Positions 9,486 through 20,190 of a stretch of DNA of 64,000 nt are shown here, in pieces. Within the stretch, counting starts at the first letter, position 1; every line of letters begins with the position of its first letter. The DNA comes from a bacterium (lineage in GTDB: Bacteria > Electryoneota > RPQS01). The position numbers and the translations under genes were made by a program. The notes under the pieces are model-generated. The model was not told the DNA's origin. It saw only the letters and a program-made list of their open reading frames with translations, and ran no database searches. The DNA is taken from positions 1 through 64,000 of the forward strand of contig JADKHW010000005.1 of the NCBI GenBank assembly GCA_016721565.1, read 5' to 3'.

Positions 9486-11857
9486 ATGGCTCTCAAAAAA
9501 TCTGAACTTTACGCCTCCATTTGGAAAAGCTGCGACGAACTGCGCGGCGGCATGGACGCTTCTCAATACAAGGACTATGTACTGGTCCTGCTGTTCGTTA
9601 AATATGTGTCCGACAAAAGTGACCCGCTGATTGAGGTGCCCAAGGGAGGAAGCTTTGCCGACATGGTGAAGCTGATCGGGGACAAGAAATCGGCGACAAG
9701 ATGAACAAGATTATTAAGAAGCTTGCCGAAGCGAATAGTCTTGTCGGTGTGATAGATCTTGCCGACTTCAACAAGGAAGAGCATCTTGGCCGTGGCAAGG
9801 AGATGGTGGACAGACTCTCGAAGCTTGTGTCCATTTTTCAGGGGCTGGATTTCAGCCGCAACCGGGCTGAAGGGGATGACCTGCTTGGGGATGCCTATGA
9901 ATACCTGATGCGCAACTTTGCCACGGAGTCAGGCAAGAGCAAAGGGCAGTTTTACACTCCTGCTGAAGTATCGCGGATTATGGCGCAGGTAATTGGAGTC
10001 GGCACCGCCAAGAGCGCATCACAGACGATTTACGATCCGACTTGTGGCTCGGGTTCTTTGCTCCTCAAGGCCCATGACGAGGCGAAAAGCTTGACGGGCA
10101 AAGACCTCTCGATCTACGGTCAGGAAATGGACAACGCGACGGCTGGCTTGGCGAAAATGAACATGATTCTGCACGGTTGTACTACGGCTGAAGTCTGGCA
10201 GGACAATTCGCTCTGCACCGTACTTCAAAGACAAGGGCGAACTAAAGAAGAATGACTTTGTGGTTGCCAATCCTCCGTTCTCGACAAAGGCGTGGAGCAG
10301 CGGCGTGGACCCGCTGCACGACGTGTTCAAGCGATTCGAGTACGGTATTCCACCAGCCAAGAATGGTGACTATGCGTTTCTATTGCACATTCTGGCATCG
10401 CTGAAGAGCACGGGCAAGGGCGCGGTGATTTTGCCGCATGGTGTGCTGTTTCGCGGGAATGCTGAGGCGGATATTCGCAAGCGCGTCGTGAAGCAGGGTT
10501 TTATTAAGGGAATTATCGGGTTGCCGGCCAATCTGTTTTATGGTACAGGGATTCCGGCCTGTATCATCGTGTTGGACAAGGAGAATGCGGGATCCCGAAA
10601 GGGGATATTCATGATTGACGCGAGCAAGGGATTCATGAAGGATGGGCCGAAGAACCGTTTGCGCGCGCAGGATATTCACCGGATCGTGGACACGTTCACG
10701 AATCAGATTGAGATTCCCAAGTATGCGCGCATGGTGCCGCTGGCGGAGATCAGCGACCCGAAGAACGACTACAACCTCAACCTCCCGCGCTACATTGACA
10801 GCACCGAGCCTGAAGACTTGCAGGACATCGAAGGGCATTTGAAGGGCGGGATTCCGAATCGCGACGTGGAGGATTTGGAGCGCTATTGGAACGTGTTTCC
10901 CAGTGTTAAGGCTGAGTTGTTTGCTCCGTCAAAGCGCGTGAACTATTGTGAACTAAAGATGCTGACGAGTGATGTGAAGGCGAAGATTTTTGCACATTCT
11001 GAGTTCACGACCTACAACAAGACGATTACCAAGCTGTTCGAGAAATGGCGGGAGACGCATCGGCCACGTTTGGAAGGGTTGAAAGTCGGCAGTAACCCCA
11101 AGAAGCTGATCGGCGAACTTGCGGAAGACTTGCTTACGACATTCAAGAAGGCGAAACTGCTCGATGCCTATGATGTCTATCAGCACTTATTGGACTATTG
11201 GGAGACCACGATGCAGGACGACGTGTATCTCATTGTGCAGGAGGGTTGGAAGGCTGTGCTGGAAGACAAGCCCAATACCGATTTGATTCCGCAGAGTCTG
11301 GTGATTGCGCGATTCTTTGCCAAAGAAGCCGCTTTGATTAAGAAGCAGGAGCAGGATGCGGAAGCGGTGACGCGCGAACTTGAAGAGCTTGCCGAAGAGC
11401 ACGGTGGTGAGGACGGGCTTTTGAGTTCTGCCAAAAATGACAAGGACAAGCTGACCAAGGCGAGTGTGAAGGCGCGGCTCTCAGAAATTGAAGATGACAA
11501 AGAATCAGAAGAAGAGCGTGACTTACTGAATAGCTATCTTGATTTGATTGAATTGGAATCCGCCGCGCGGAAAACGGTGAAGGACGCGCAGAAGAAGCTT
11601 GATTTGCTGGTGATTGCCAAATACGGCAAGCTGACGGTGGCAGAAGTGAAGATGCTGGTGATTGAAGACAAGTGGTTCGCGCGGCTGGCGGCTGATGTGC
11701 AGAGTGAATTAGATCGCGTGTCGCAAGCGCTGACCGGGCGGATCAAGCAATTGGCGGAGCGCTATGCCACACCGTTGCCGAAACTTAGTGTTGAAGTTAC
11801 GGACTTGACAACGCGTGTCAACCAACACCTCAAGAAAATGGGCTCACATGGAAGTGA
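9486..11857 (+). CDS. hsdM: Type I restriction-modification methylase subunit HsdM (frameshifts)
   Basis: N6-adenine methyltransferase subunit of a type I R-M system. The N-terminal HsdM helical domain (SELYASIWKSCDELRGGMD) leads into the methylase with the SAM motif YDPTCGSGSLL (near 10030) and the catalytic NPPF (near 10267). Before it comes RNFATESGKSKGQFYTP, the usual HsdM signature. A long helical C-terminal region rich in Lys/Glu (about 10900-11830) is larger than in E. coli-type HsdM. Frame changes occur near 9700 and 10240. Near 11843 a lost T in GGCTCAC (expected GGCTTCAC, giving MGFTWK and stop TGA at 11855-11857) makes the frame run on falsely into hsdS. With that repaired, the stop overlaps the hsdS ATG. 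Confidence 0.88.
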
Positions 11858-13010
11858 AAAAGGGCTACAAGCTCACTGGAGGTGGGGGGTGATTCCGGAA
11901 GATTGGGTATTGACACCAATAAGATCGTTATCTGCGTTTGTGACTAAGGGTTCGACGCCTACGACTTATGGCTATCGATGGGAAAGAGAGGGCGTTGTCT
12001 TCCTTAGAAGCGAATGCGTATCAGAGCATGGGCTCGACCTATCACAGTCCATGCATATTTCAGAGGCCGCACACAAAATGCTGTCACGCAGTGAAACTGT
12101 GCCAGGTGATGTCCTCATGACAATTACTGGGAATGTAGGTCGCGTTATCGTTGTGCCCGAGAGTATTTCAAGGGCAAACATGAACCAGCACATAGCTCGG
12201 ATTAGAGTAAATCAACAATTTATAGATCGTGAATATGTCTATCATTGCTTGTCGCAGAGAAATTTTCGCAGGTATTTCGAGACAATTGTAACCGGTCAAG
12301 CCTACCCGCAGATCAGCCTTGTTCAAGTCCGCGAAGCACGAATTCCTCATCCACCTCCTCTCCCGAGCAACGCGCCATCGCGGAGGCATTGTCGGAAGTG
12401 GATGGGTTGTTGGTGAAGCAGGAGCAGTTGTTGGCCAAGAAGCGCGACATCAAGCAGGGCGCGATGATTACCGGGGTTTAGTGGGGATTGGGAGGTGAAG
12501 AAGTTGGGGGAGGTGGTCTCCATCACAAAAGGCCAACTGATTACAGAAAGTGATGCAGTTCCCGGTGACATTCCAGTAATAGGAGGAGGCACAAAGCCTT
12601 CGTATTATCACAATAGACCAAACAGGGTTGGGAAGACGATTACAATTAGCGCATCGGGTGCTAATGCAGGGTTTGTGGCATTTCATGATACGCCAATCTT
12701 CGCTTCGGATTGTTCGACGATTTCAGAGCAACCGTCCTATAGCACAGAGTTTATCTATGCGCAGTTGTTACACAAGCAAGCTCTGATTTTCAAATCACAG
12801 ACTGGCGGTGCGCAACCTCACGTTCACGCGAATGACCTAAATCCGCTTGAAATCGGTTGCCCTCCTCTCCCCGAGCAAACCGCCATCGCCGAAGTCCTAT
12901 CCGACATGGATGCAGAGCTTGCGATATTGGAAAAGCAGAGAGAGAAGACGAAGGAATTGAAGCAGGGGATGATGCAAGAACTCTTGACGGGAAGGATTCG
13001 GCTGGTATGA
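11848..13010 (+). CDS. hsdS: Type I restriction-modification specificity subunit HsdS (frameshifts)
   Basis: DNA-recognition subunit with two target recognition domains. It begins MEVKKGYKLT at 11848, inside the end of hsdM, followed by the usual VGVIPEDW entry. TRD1 spans about 11890-12350 (FVTKGSTPTTYGY, GDVLMTITGNVGRV, PQISLVQVREARIP) and ends with the conserved helix PEQRAIAEALSEVDGLLVKQ. Then GFSGDWEVKKLGEVVSI opens TRD2 (about 12480-12870; GDIPVIGGGTKPSYYHN, ISASGANAGFV), which ends in the second helix PPLPEQTAIAEVLSDMDAEL. Extra G residues in G-runs near 11880 and 12472, and one change near 12360, break the frame. The similarity runs across all three. The stop overlaps the next gene (ATGA). 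Confidence 0.88.
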
Positions 13011-13569
13011 GCTTGCGGGTGTTTATCAGCAGTGTGCAAACGGAATTCAAAGCGGAGCGGATTGCATTGCGGGATTATTTGCAGGGGGATGCGCTGCAAT
13101 CTGTTCCGGCCAATCCGGTTCTTGCCCGTCCCCTTTATCAGTCCGGCTACATTGAAATGATGGGAACGGGGGACCAAGGACATCGTGGAAAAGTATCGGG
13201 AATTGCATTTGAAGGCACCGCAATTTAAGGTAAATACTGGATTTACAATTGTATTGCCCCGTCCGGCCCTTGAAGTTACCCATGAAGACACCCCCCAAGA
13301 TACCCCCAAGTCGCCCTCAAGATACCCCCCAAGTCGCTCTCGAAATAGAACGGTTGGTGATGGCCCTACAGGGGGAAATGGAAAGAACCAAACTACAAGC
13401 GGCGCTGAAGCTAAGTGATAGGCATAACTTCCGTGAACTCTACCTCCTTCCGGCTATCGCTGAGGGCTACGTGGAAATGACAATTCCAGATAGGCCACAG
13501 AGCAAGAGCCAGAAGTATCGCCTTACCGCCAAAGGGAAAGCCCTACAAGCCAAATTGAGCAAGCCATGA
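13007..13569 (+). pseudogene. DUF4062/AlbA-type ATP-binding protein remnant with large internal deletion
   Basis: The first 33 residues (MSLRVFISSVQTEFKAERIALRDYL) are the start of a DUF4062 protein. The sequence then jumps to what is normally its far C-terminal part (NPVLARPLYQSGYIEMMGTG, then TKDIVEKYRELHLKAPQF, then the DTPQ-rich linker and a winged-helix end, LKLSDRHNFRELYLLPAI and IPDRPQSKSQKYRLTAKG). Full-length relatives carry a schlafen/AlbA-type ATP-binding domain between these, several hundred residues that are absent here. One extra G near 13172 and a further frame change near 13300 add to the damage. Full-length homologues are common passengers between hsdS and hsdR. Its ends overlap both neighbours by four bases, so the operon stays coupled even though the gene is broken. 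Confidence 0.7.
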
Positions 13570-16500
13570 GCAGAGTCGGACAAATAGAAAAACGGACGCA
13601 GCAGCGTATAATCAAGCTGTTCAGCAAGTCGCTGGGCTATGAATATCTCGGCGACTGGACGGACCGTGACAACTCCAATATAGAGCCGCAGTTGTTAACT
13701 CCGTGGCTCAAACGGCAGGGGTACGATGACGCGCTCATTAGCAAAGCGTTGTACCAGCTCGACAAAGCGGCCAATGACCGGAGCAAGACTCTCTATGACC
13801 GCAATAAAGAGGTGTACCAGCTCTTAAGGTACGGCGTCAAAGTTCAACCGGAGCTTGGCGAGAACACCAAGACTGTCAAGCTGATTGACTGGAAAAACCC
13901 GCAGAACAACGACTTTGCCATTGCCGAGGAAGTCACCGTTGCGGCGGCAGACGTGCGGGCGTATGGCAAACGTCCTGACCTTGTGCTCTACGTGAATGGG
14001 ATTGCGTTGGGTATTCTTGAACTGAAGCGCTCGACCGTGTCCGTGGCGGAAGGGATTCGCCAGAATCTTGACAATCAGAATATCAGATTCATCGAGCCGT
14101 TTTTCTCGACGATACAGATCGTCATGGCGGGTAATGATACCGAGGGTCTGTGCTATGGCGTTATTAAAACTCTCGGAGAAGTATTATCTGAAGTGGAAGG
14201 AGACAAGTTCGATTGAGAACGAACTTGACCGTGCGTTGACTCAGGTATGCTCAAAGGAACGTCTGCTCGAACTCATTCACAACTTCATCGTCTTCGACAA
14301 AGGCACAAAGAAGATTGCCCGACACAATCAGTACTTTGGCGTCAAGGCGGCACAAGATGCCGTGAAGCGACGCGAGGGCGGCATCATCTGGCATACTCAG
14401 GGTTCGGGGAAGAGCCTGACGATGATCTGGCTGGCCAAGTGGATTCGGGAGAATCAAAAGAACTCGCGAGTATTGCTGATTACGGATCGCACGGAGCTGG
14501 ACGAACAGATAGAAGATGACTTCAATGGCGTTGACGAGCACATCTATCGTACAAGGAGCGGTGAGGACCTGATCAACACGCTAAATACCACGAAGGAGTG
14601 GTTGATTTGCCCTCTCATCCATAAGTTCGGGCGGAGGGAGGAGGGCAATGTTGAGGATTTCGTCGCTGAATTGCAAAAAGCTCTTCCCAAGGACTTTAGA
14701 GCCAAGGGTGACTTGTACGTCTTCGTGGATGAATGTCACCGGACGCAATCCGGCGAGTTGCATAAGGCGATGAAGGCCATTTTGCCGGATGCGATGTTTA
14801 TCGGCTTCACGGGAACTCCTTTGCTCAAAGCTGACAAAGCGCGCAGCATTGAGGTCTTTGGCCCGTATATTCATACGTATCGGTTTGACGAGGCCGTTCG
14901 GGACGGTGTCGTCGTTGACTTACGATATGAAGCGCGTAAAATCGACCAGACCATAACATCGCCCGAAAAGATTGACCAGTGGTTTGAGGTGAAGACACGC
15001 GGTTTGACGAATTTGGCTAAAGCTCAACTCAAGCAACGCTGGGGTACAATGAAACGCGTACTCTCAAGCCAATCGCGGCTTGAGAAGATTGCGGCAGATA
15101 TTTTGATGGACATGGAGACAAGGCCTCGTCTGATGGACGGACACGGAAACGCTATGCTTGTGTCGGGGAGCATTCACTCGGCATGTAAGTACTACGAGCT
15201 GTTCAGCAAGACAGACCTGAAGGGGAAATGCGCCGTTGTCACGTCCTATGCGCCAACTGCGGCAAGCATAAAGGGCGAAGAGTCGGGAGAAGGAGACACG
15301 GAGAAGCTTGAGCAATATGAAATCTACGGGCAGATGCTTGCAGATTGGTTTAATCTTCCGAAATATCAAGCCATCACTAAGACTGAACAGTTTGAAGACG
15401 AGGCCAAGAAGATGTTCGTCGAAGAACCCGGCCAGATGAAACTCCTGATCGTTGTGGACAAACTGCTGACGGGTTTTGACGCTCCTCCGGCGACCTATCT
15501 CTATATTGACAAAAAGATGCAGGACCACGGCTTGTTTCAGGCAATTTGTCGTGTGAACCGACTTGACGGAGACGACGACGAATACGGCAAGAAATACGGC
15601 TATATTGTGGACTATGAGGACTTGTTCCAGAGTCTCGAAGGTGCGGTCAAGGATTACACTTCAGGCGCACTGGACAAGTTTGACAAAGAGGATGTGGTTG
15701 GGCTGTTAAAGGATCGTATTGAGAAAGCTAAAGAAGATTTGGACAACGCATTCGAGGCAATTCGAGCCTTATGCGAGCCCGTTAGGCAGCCGCGCAACAC
15801 AATAGACTACATCAGATACTTTTGCGCTGTGGACTCTGGCAATCCAGATCAGCTAAAAGACAATGAAACCAACAGGCTTGCCCTCTACAAGATGACTGCT
15901 ACGCTGTTGCGCACCTTCGCCAATATTGCCAACGAGCTTGAAGAAGCGGGGTTTAGTCCCGACCAGATTGTACGCATCACAGCGGAAGTGAAGCATTACG
16001 AAAGCGTCCGAACCGAGATCAAACGCGCCAGCGGTGACGAGATAGACTTGAAGCAATTTGAGCCTGCAATGCGATATCTGCTCGATGCGTACATTCGAGC
16101 CGAGGACAGCCAAGCTATTTCGCAGTTCGAAGACCTCTCGCTCATCGAGTTGATTGTGCAACGGGGACCTGAAGGCGTTCGAGCGCTGCCTACAGGAATT
16201 CGCGAAAGCAAGGAAGCTGTTGCTGAAGCAATCGAGAACAACGTCCGCAAGCTCATCATAGATGAGTCACCAATCAACCCGAAGTATTACGAGAACATGT
16301 CAGAACTCTTGGATGCACTGATTAAACAGCGCAGAAAAGAGGCAATTGACTATGAGAATTACTTAGCAAAGATTTCAGATTTGGCGCGGAAGGTTAAGAA
16401 TCCAGGTGAATCGTCAGGTTATCCTGCATCACTAAATTCTCAAGCCAAGAGAAATCTTTACGACAACTTGGGCAAGGATGAAGGAAAAGCAAATGATCTC

Positions 16501-16653
16501 GATGCTGTCATACAAGCAAATCGCCAGGATGAGTGGAGAGGGAACCCGTTCAAGGTTAAAAGGTTAAAGCTTGCGGTCAAGGAGGTGCTGGGCGACGATG
16601 AGGCGCTTAACGCCAAGATTCTCGAATTGGTGATGAATCAACATGAGTACTAA
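13566..16653 (+). CDS. hsdR: Type I restriction-modification endonuclease/translocase HsdR (one frameshift)
   Basis: Motor and nuclease subunit. The N-terminal nuclease domain has PD-(D/E)xK elements (GKRPDLVLYVNG, near 13970, then GILELKRS near 14010). The SF2 helicase core shows motif I HTQGSGKS (near 14395), motif II VDECHR (near 14725), motif III GFTGTPLL (near 14805) and motif VI QAICRVNRLDG (near 15540). A helical C-terminal domain follows to the stop at 16653. Near 14165 the frame shifts (GVIKTLGE versus SEKYYLKWKE) with no gap in similarity. Repaired length about 1028 residues, usual for HsdR. The start ATG overlaps the remnant upstream (ATGA). Confidence 0.92.
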
Positions 16654-17380
16654 TTCACACCAAATTATGGTCGGTGGACTATCCATTGAGGTTGTTCGGA
16701 AGGATATCAAGAACCTTCATCTTGGCGTATATCCGCCGCATGGACGTGTACGAGTGGCCGTTCCGATGATCATGAAAGACGAAGCGGTTCGTGTGGCGAT
16801 TGCGCGAAAACTGGGTTGGATAAAGAAACAGAAGGCGAAGTTCGAGAATCAGCCGCGTCAGTCACCGCGTGAATATGTCTCAGGGGAGAGTCATTATTTT
16901 CTTGGACAACGCTACCGACTTCGAGTCTTGAAACAGGCAGGATTTGAGGGGGTGACTCTCAATGGCAAATTTTCGATTGAGTTGTTTGTACATCCAGACG
17001 CTGATACTGCTCACAAAGAGCATTTGATGCACAAGTGGTATCGCGCGGAACTCAACGCAATGATACCCGATCTGCTCGATGTCTGGCAGCGACGACTTAA
17101 GGTCGAAGTCAAAGAGTGGGGGGTCCGAAAGATGAAAACCAAATGGGGAAGCTGCAATACGCAAGCGCATCGCGTATGGTTCAATCTCGAACTGGCGAAA
17201 AAACCCCCGCAGTGCCTTGAATACATCGTGGCACACGAATTGACACACCTGATCGAGCGCAAGCACAACGAGCGCTTTGTCGCCGTCATGGAGAAGCATA
17301 TACCCCACTGGCGCAATGTTCGAGATGAATTGAATGCTTCTGTTCTGGGGGGGCTGGTGAATGGGAGTCGCCTACTGTAA
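16643..17380 (+). CDS. YgjP-like metallopeptidase (M48/DUF45 family)
   Basis: An intact 245-residue zinc peptidase-like protein. The catalytic helix IVAHELTHLIERKHNERF (near 17222) carries HExxH and the downstream acidic residue. It is preceded by the family signature RKMKTKWGSCN (near 17127) and the N-terminal DUF45 beta-rich part (VVRKDIKNLHLGVYPPHG). The ATG lies 11 bases before the hsdR stop, so it is translated with the R-M genes. DUF45 proteins are frequent last genes of type I R-M operons, and their role there is not established. Confidence 0.85.
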   Translation: MSTNSHQIMVGGLSIEVVRKDIKNLHLGVYPPHGRVRVAVPMIMKDEAVRVAIARKLGWIKKQKAKFENQPRQSPREYVSGESHYFLGQRYRLRVLKQAGFEGVTLNGKFSIELFVHPDADTAHKEHLMHKWYRAELNAMIPDLLDVWQRRLKVEVKEWGVRKMKTKWGSCNTQAHRVWFNLELAKKPPQCLEYIVAHELTHLIERKHNERFVAVMEKHIPHWRNVRDELNASVLGGLVNGSRLL

Positions 17381-17474
17381 GTGTTTAGAATCTGCGTTCT
17401 ATATTTGAGGTACTCAACGGTGTGGACTGTACCCCTCAGGCTGGACAGTTAGGTGTTAGAGTTCGTAGCCACAC

Positions 17475-17511
17475 AAAAGAGGGTTTACCAACTACGGTAA
17501 ACCCTCTTTTT
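17475..17511 (+). terminator. Intrinsic terminator closing the R-M operon
   Basis: AAAAGAGGGTTTACC (17475-17489) and GGTAAACCCTCTTTT (17496-17510) form a perfect 15-base stem with a six-base loop and a T run. Its symmetry allows use from both strands. Confidence 0.85.
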
Positions 17512-17554
17512 CGCATGGTGTCGCTCACGCTTGATATCTACCGAGTCGATCTTG

Positions 17555-18061
17555 TCAATCGTTGTAAGCGACAATCTTATAGCACCCTTTGTACTCAACT
17601 ATGACATTCAGCAATCGCCATTCTTCGGGGTCGGCACCTCTATCTGATACGGTTATGCGAAAGGCGCGAAGGACCTTAATGTTTGGATACGTTCGCACTT
17701 CCTGCGGTGGTGTCACCTTGACGATCTTGAGTTGGTGGTTCCCAAAATCATCGATATAGCGCCGTGAGGCCTTTTCAACATCGCGCTTCACCCAGCCCCA
17801 AGCTTTTTCTACAGGCATGCTACGCACCTCAGCCTCGGGCAGGTTTGCCCACAAGACATCGCGGTACTCCTGTTCGGACAGGCAGAACGATTGTAATCGC
17901 TCCAAACTCGAGTCTTGAATAGCTTCGACAACGCCTTCAGCCAGCGCTTCAAGCGAGGGAAACATATTGGACAACGGAGCGGGTTCGGATGGCCCTTTGG
18001 CCTTACAACCGCCGAGAACTAATAGGGCGGTGACAAGAGTAGGAAGGATGTATTGATTCAT
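17555..18061 (-). CDS. Hypothetical lipoprotein
   Basis: The start at 18061 gives MNQYILPTLVTALLVLGGC, a clear lipoprotein signal (lipobox VLGGC). The frame is open 13 codons further upstream, but those codons put charged residues before the signal. The mature 150 residues contain a helix-rich part (SLEALAEGVVEAIQDSSLERL) and a C-terminal beta-rich part ending in VEYKGCYKIVAYND. That suggests an NTF2/SnoaL-like or immunity-type fold, not confirmed. It stands alone on the minus strand between two terminators. Confidence 0.65.
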   Translation of the reverse strand: MNQYILPTLVTALLVLGGCKAKGPSEPAPLSNMFPSLEALAEGVVEAIQDSSLERLQSFCLSEQEYRDVLWANLPEAEVRSMPVEKAWGWVKRDVEKASRRYIDDFGNHQLKIVKVTPPQEVRTYPNIKVLRAFRITVSDRGADPEEWRLLNVIVEYKGCYKIVAYND

Positions 18062-18083
18062 TGCAGCGGTTAAGTTACAAAAA

Positions 18084-18115
18084 GCGGCGGACTCGTGCAA
18101 GCACGAGTCCGCCGC
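18084..18115 (-). terminator. Intrinsic terminator
   Basis: GCGGCGGACTCGTGC and GCACGAGTCCGCCGC pair perfectly over 15 bases with a two-base gap. On the minus strand the stem is followed by TTTTTG. It ends the beta-helix gene at 18145. Confidence 0.85.
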
Positions 18116-18144
18116 AACTGTCTTATAGCCTTGTCAAACGTAGT

Positions 18145-20044
18145 TTAGCGTGACCAGCCGGTGTGCCAGTTGTCATTCGGGCCACTGAAGGCACCGAGGT
18201 AGCCAGCGTACGGAAGGTTGTAACCAGCAAGCGTGGCAGCCGACGCGGCGTTCTGACGCATTCAACGCAGGCGATCCGACATTCGGACGAGCGTCATAGG
18301 CCGTTGGGTTCACTTAGCATCGGATCGGCGATCACCGTTGTCGCGTTTGTGCCGACGAAGCCTGTGCCGCGGAAGTTGCTGATGTTCTGCGTCCAACCCG
18401 TCGGGGCGGCGAGAATGTGGCCGTTCAGCGTCATGCCGCCGGCAGGAACACCAAGCGTATTGTCCCATTCAGCATCTTCGCAGCGGAAGTGTCCGTCGCC
18501 AATGCCCGCGCCGGTTGAGGCATCGATAACTTCGGTCGCGGCAGCGCCGTTATCCCAGAAGAGGCTGTTGTCAATGCGCGTCAAGCCGCCAGCACCTGCG
18601 GTAGCAGTGGCGCTGTTGTCCATATCAATACCACCGGCACCGCCGAGGGTGAAGATGAAGTTAAACCAGCTAAACATCGTACCACGGCGCGGGTTCACAA
18701 GATCGGTGGCCACTGCCGGGCTACCTTGATGACCGACAAGCGTGAAGTTTGACAACCAGCCATTTGCACGCGGCAGAGCATTGTTGTCTGCTTCGAGGTT
18801 GTCGACCTCAATGGCCTTGTCCGAGAACTGACCACGCGTGTAAACAACCACGTTCCAAGCGCGTCCGACCCAACCATCGGTCCAGTCGAATCCGTCATCG
18901 CCGGTGTTCTGGATGACAACGTGGTGAATGCTATTCGTGCCGCCGAAGAACTCAACGCCGTCATCCTGTCCACCGAAAGACTGGAAGTGGTGGTAGTCCG
19001 TGCCGCTGCCAACTGCTTGGAAGCAGACCGAATTTAACTCGTTGACAGGGTGAAGCGATAACCGCCGTATTCAAGACGGAAGTACTGCGCAGTACCGCTG
19101 CTCTGGTTGTTTTGAGCATCAACGAGGGCATTACCAAATGGACCCGTGTTACCTTCGCCAACAGCCGCGGCCACGATTGTTCTGAGCGTCACCAGAGATA
19201 ATCAAGCCACCCCAATCACCATCGCGGCGTACCAGTCAAACGGCCAGAAGTGAAGACCACCGGCTTATACTTGTGCCATTCACGTTCATAACGCCGTTCG
19301 GGTTCACGCCATCGGTGGCTTCAACTTCGAGGAACGTCAGAACATTGACTGGTCTCGGCGATAGAGGAAGAGCCATTAATTGTTGTGCCTTCTTCAATGT
19401 TCAAGGTTGTGCCAGCAACAACCGACGTAGGACCAGTCAACTCGTAAACTTGGTCATTTGTCAAGTTGCCGGAAATCGTGAGCGGAAGCAATGTGCGTGT
19501 AAACACAGGCCACGTGTAGCTCCAATTCAACACGCCGCCATTCGTAATTGCAGCGGTGCTTGTAGCTACAGGGCGATTCACCTTGTAAACGCAAACATCG
19601 TAGGTGCCGACGGGCAGTGCTTCAATAAGGTAGTTGCCATTAACATCGGTATATGCAAGGCCGAAGACGCTCAGGTTGCCTTGCAATGATGCGTAAACCA
19701 AAACGCCGGCTGCCGCCGTATTGCTCGTGTCGTTAATAGTGCCCGTCAGATCGCCCGCAGGGACGACTGCGGTGACGACGTAATAGAACTGGTTGCCTGC
19801 ACCAGTATTGTCAGTATAGGTGAGCACGTTGGTTGTGGCGAACGGGAACAGCATGTTCACATCAGTGATTTCTGCGGTTTCCTTTATACACGTTGTACTC
19901 CGTAGCTCCGGCAACCGCTTGCCAGCGAAGCACCACATCCGTTCCCGATACCGCAACTGTCAGGTCAGCTGGCGGATTCAGCGCGAACGCCGCCGTGCTC
20001 ATTACCATCGCAGCCAGAATAGCCAAAATGCGACGAATTCTCAT
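18145..20044 (-). CDS. Exported FN3 / carboxypeptidase-regulatory / beta-helix surface protein (several frameshifts)
   Basis: The start MRIRRILAILAAMVMSTAAF is chosen because GAGGAG sits seven bases before it. After the signal peptide come a fibronectin III-like strand pattern (PPADLTVAVSGTDVVLRW), a regulatory-like beta-sandwich (GLAYTDVNGNYLIEALPVGTYDV, near 19620), and a right-handed beta-helix region. The beta-helix motifs are VVAGTTLNIEEGTTINGSSS, RDGDWGGLIISGDAQNN, GQDDGVEFFGGTNSIHHV and NTGDDGFDWTDGWVGRAWN. The end is GYLGAFSGPNDNWHTGWSR at 18145, typical of this family. At least four frame changes (near 19890, 19340, 19200, 19040) and one near 18300. Relatives in Bacteroidetes are often mislabelled multidrug transporter and sit beside a TonB receptor, as here. 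Confidence 0.72.
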
Positions 20045-20134
20045 TTCATTGCTCCTCATTTGGTTCATGAATCCTTCAAGGGGTCACTATAATTCAATGT
20101 CAAAACACATGTCATTTCAGACGGCCATAAGATA

Positions 20135-20155
20135 ACCCCGGAGGTTTTCCGGGGT
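20135..20155 (-). terminator. Terminator-like hairpin after TonB receptor
   Basis: ACCCCGGA and TCCGGGGT form an 8-base stem with a short loop. The tail on the minus strand is TTATC, so it is weak. It falls inside the run-on reading frame of the receptor, which supports an earlier true stop at about 20191. Confidence 0.5.
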
Positions 20156-20190
20156 GAACTATCAGATTTTGTGAGGAGCGAGGCGGTAAA

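Noticed and set aside
10260..12416. An apparent single HsdM-HsdS fusion protein of 718 residues
   Set aside because: Restoring one T near 11843 gives the normal HsdM end MGFTWK with a stop, overlapping an hsdS ATG that begins MEVKKGYKLT. The fusion is produced by base errors.
13280..13345. Direct repeat AAGATACCCCC(C)AAGTCGC, possible mobile or CRISPR-like repeat
   Set aside because: Only two imperfect copies, and they encode the DTPQ-type linker usual in this AlbA/winged-helix family.
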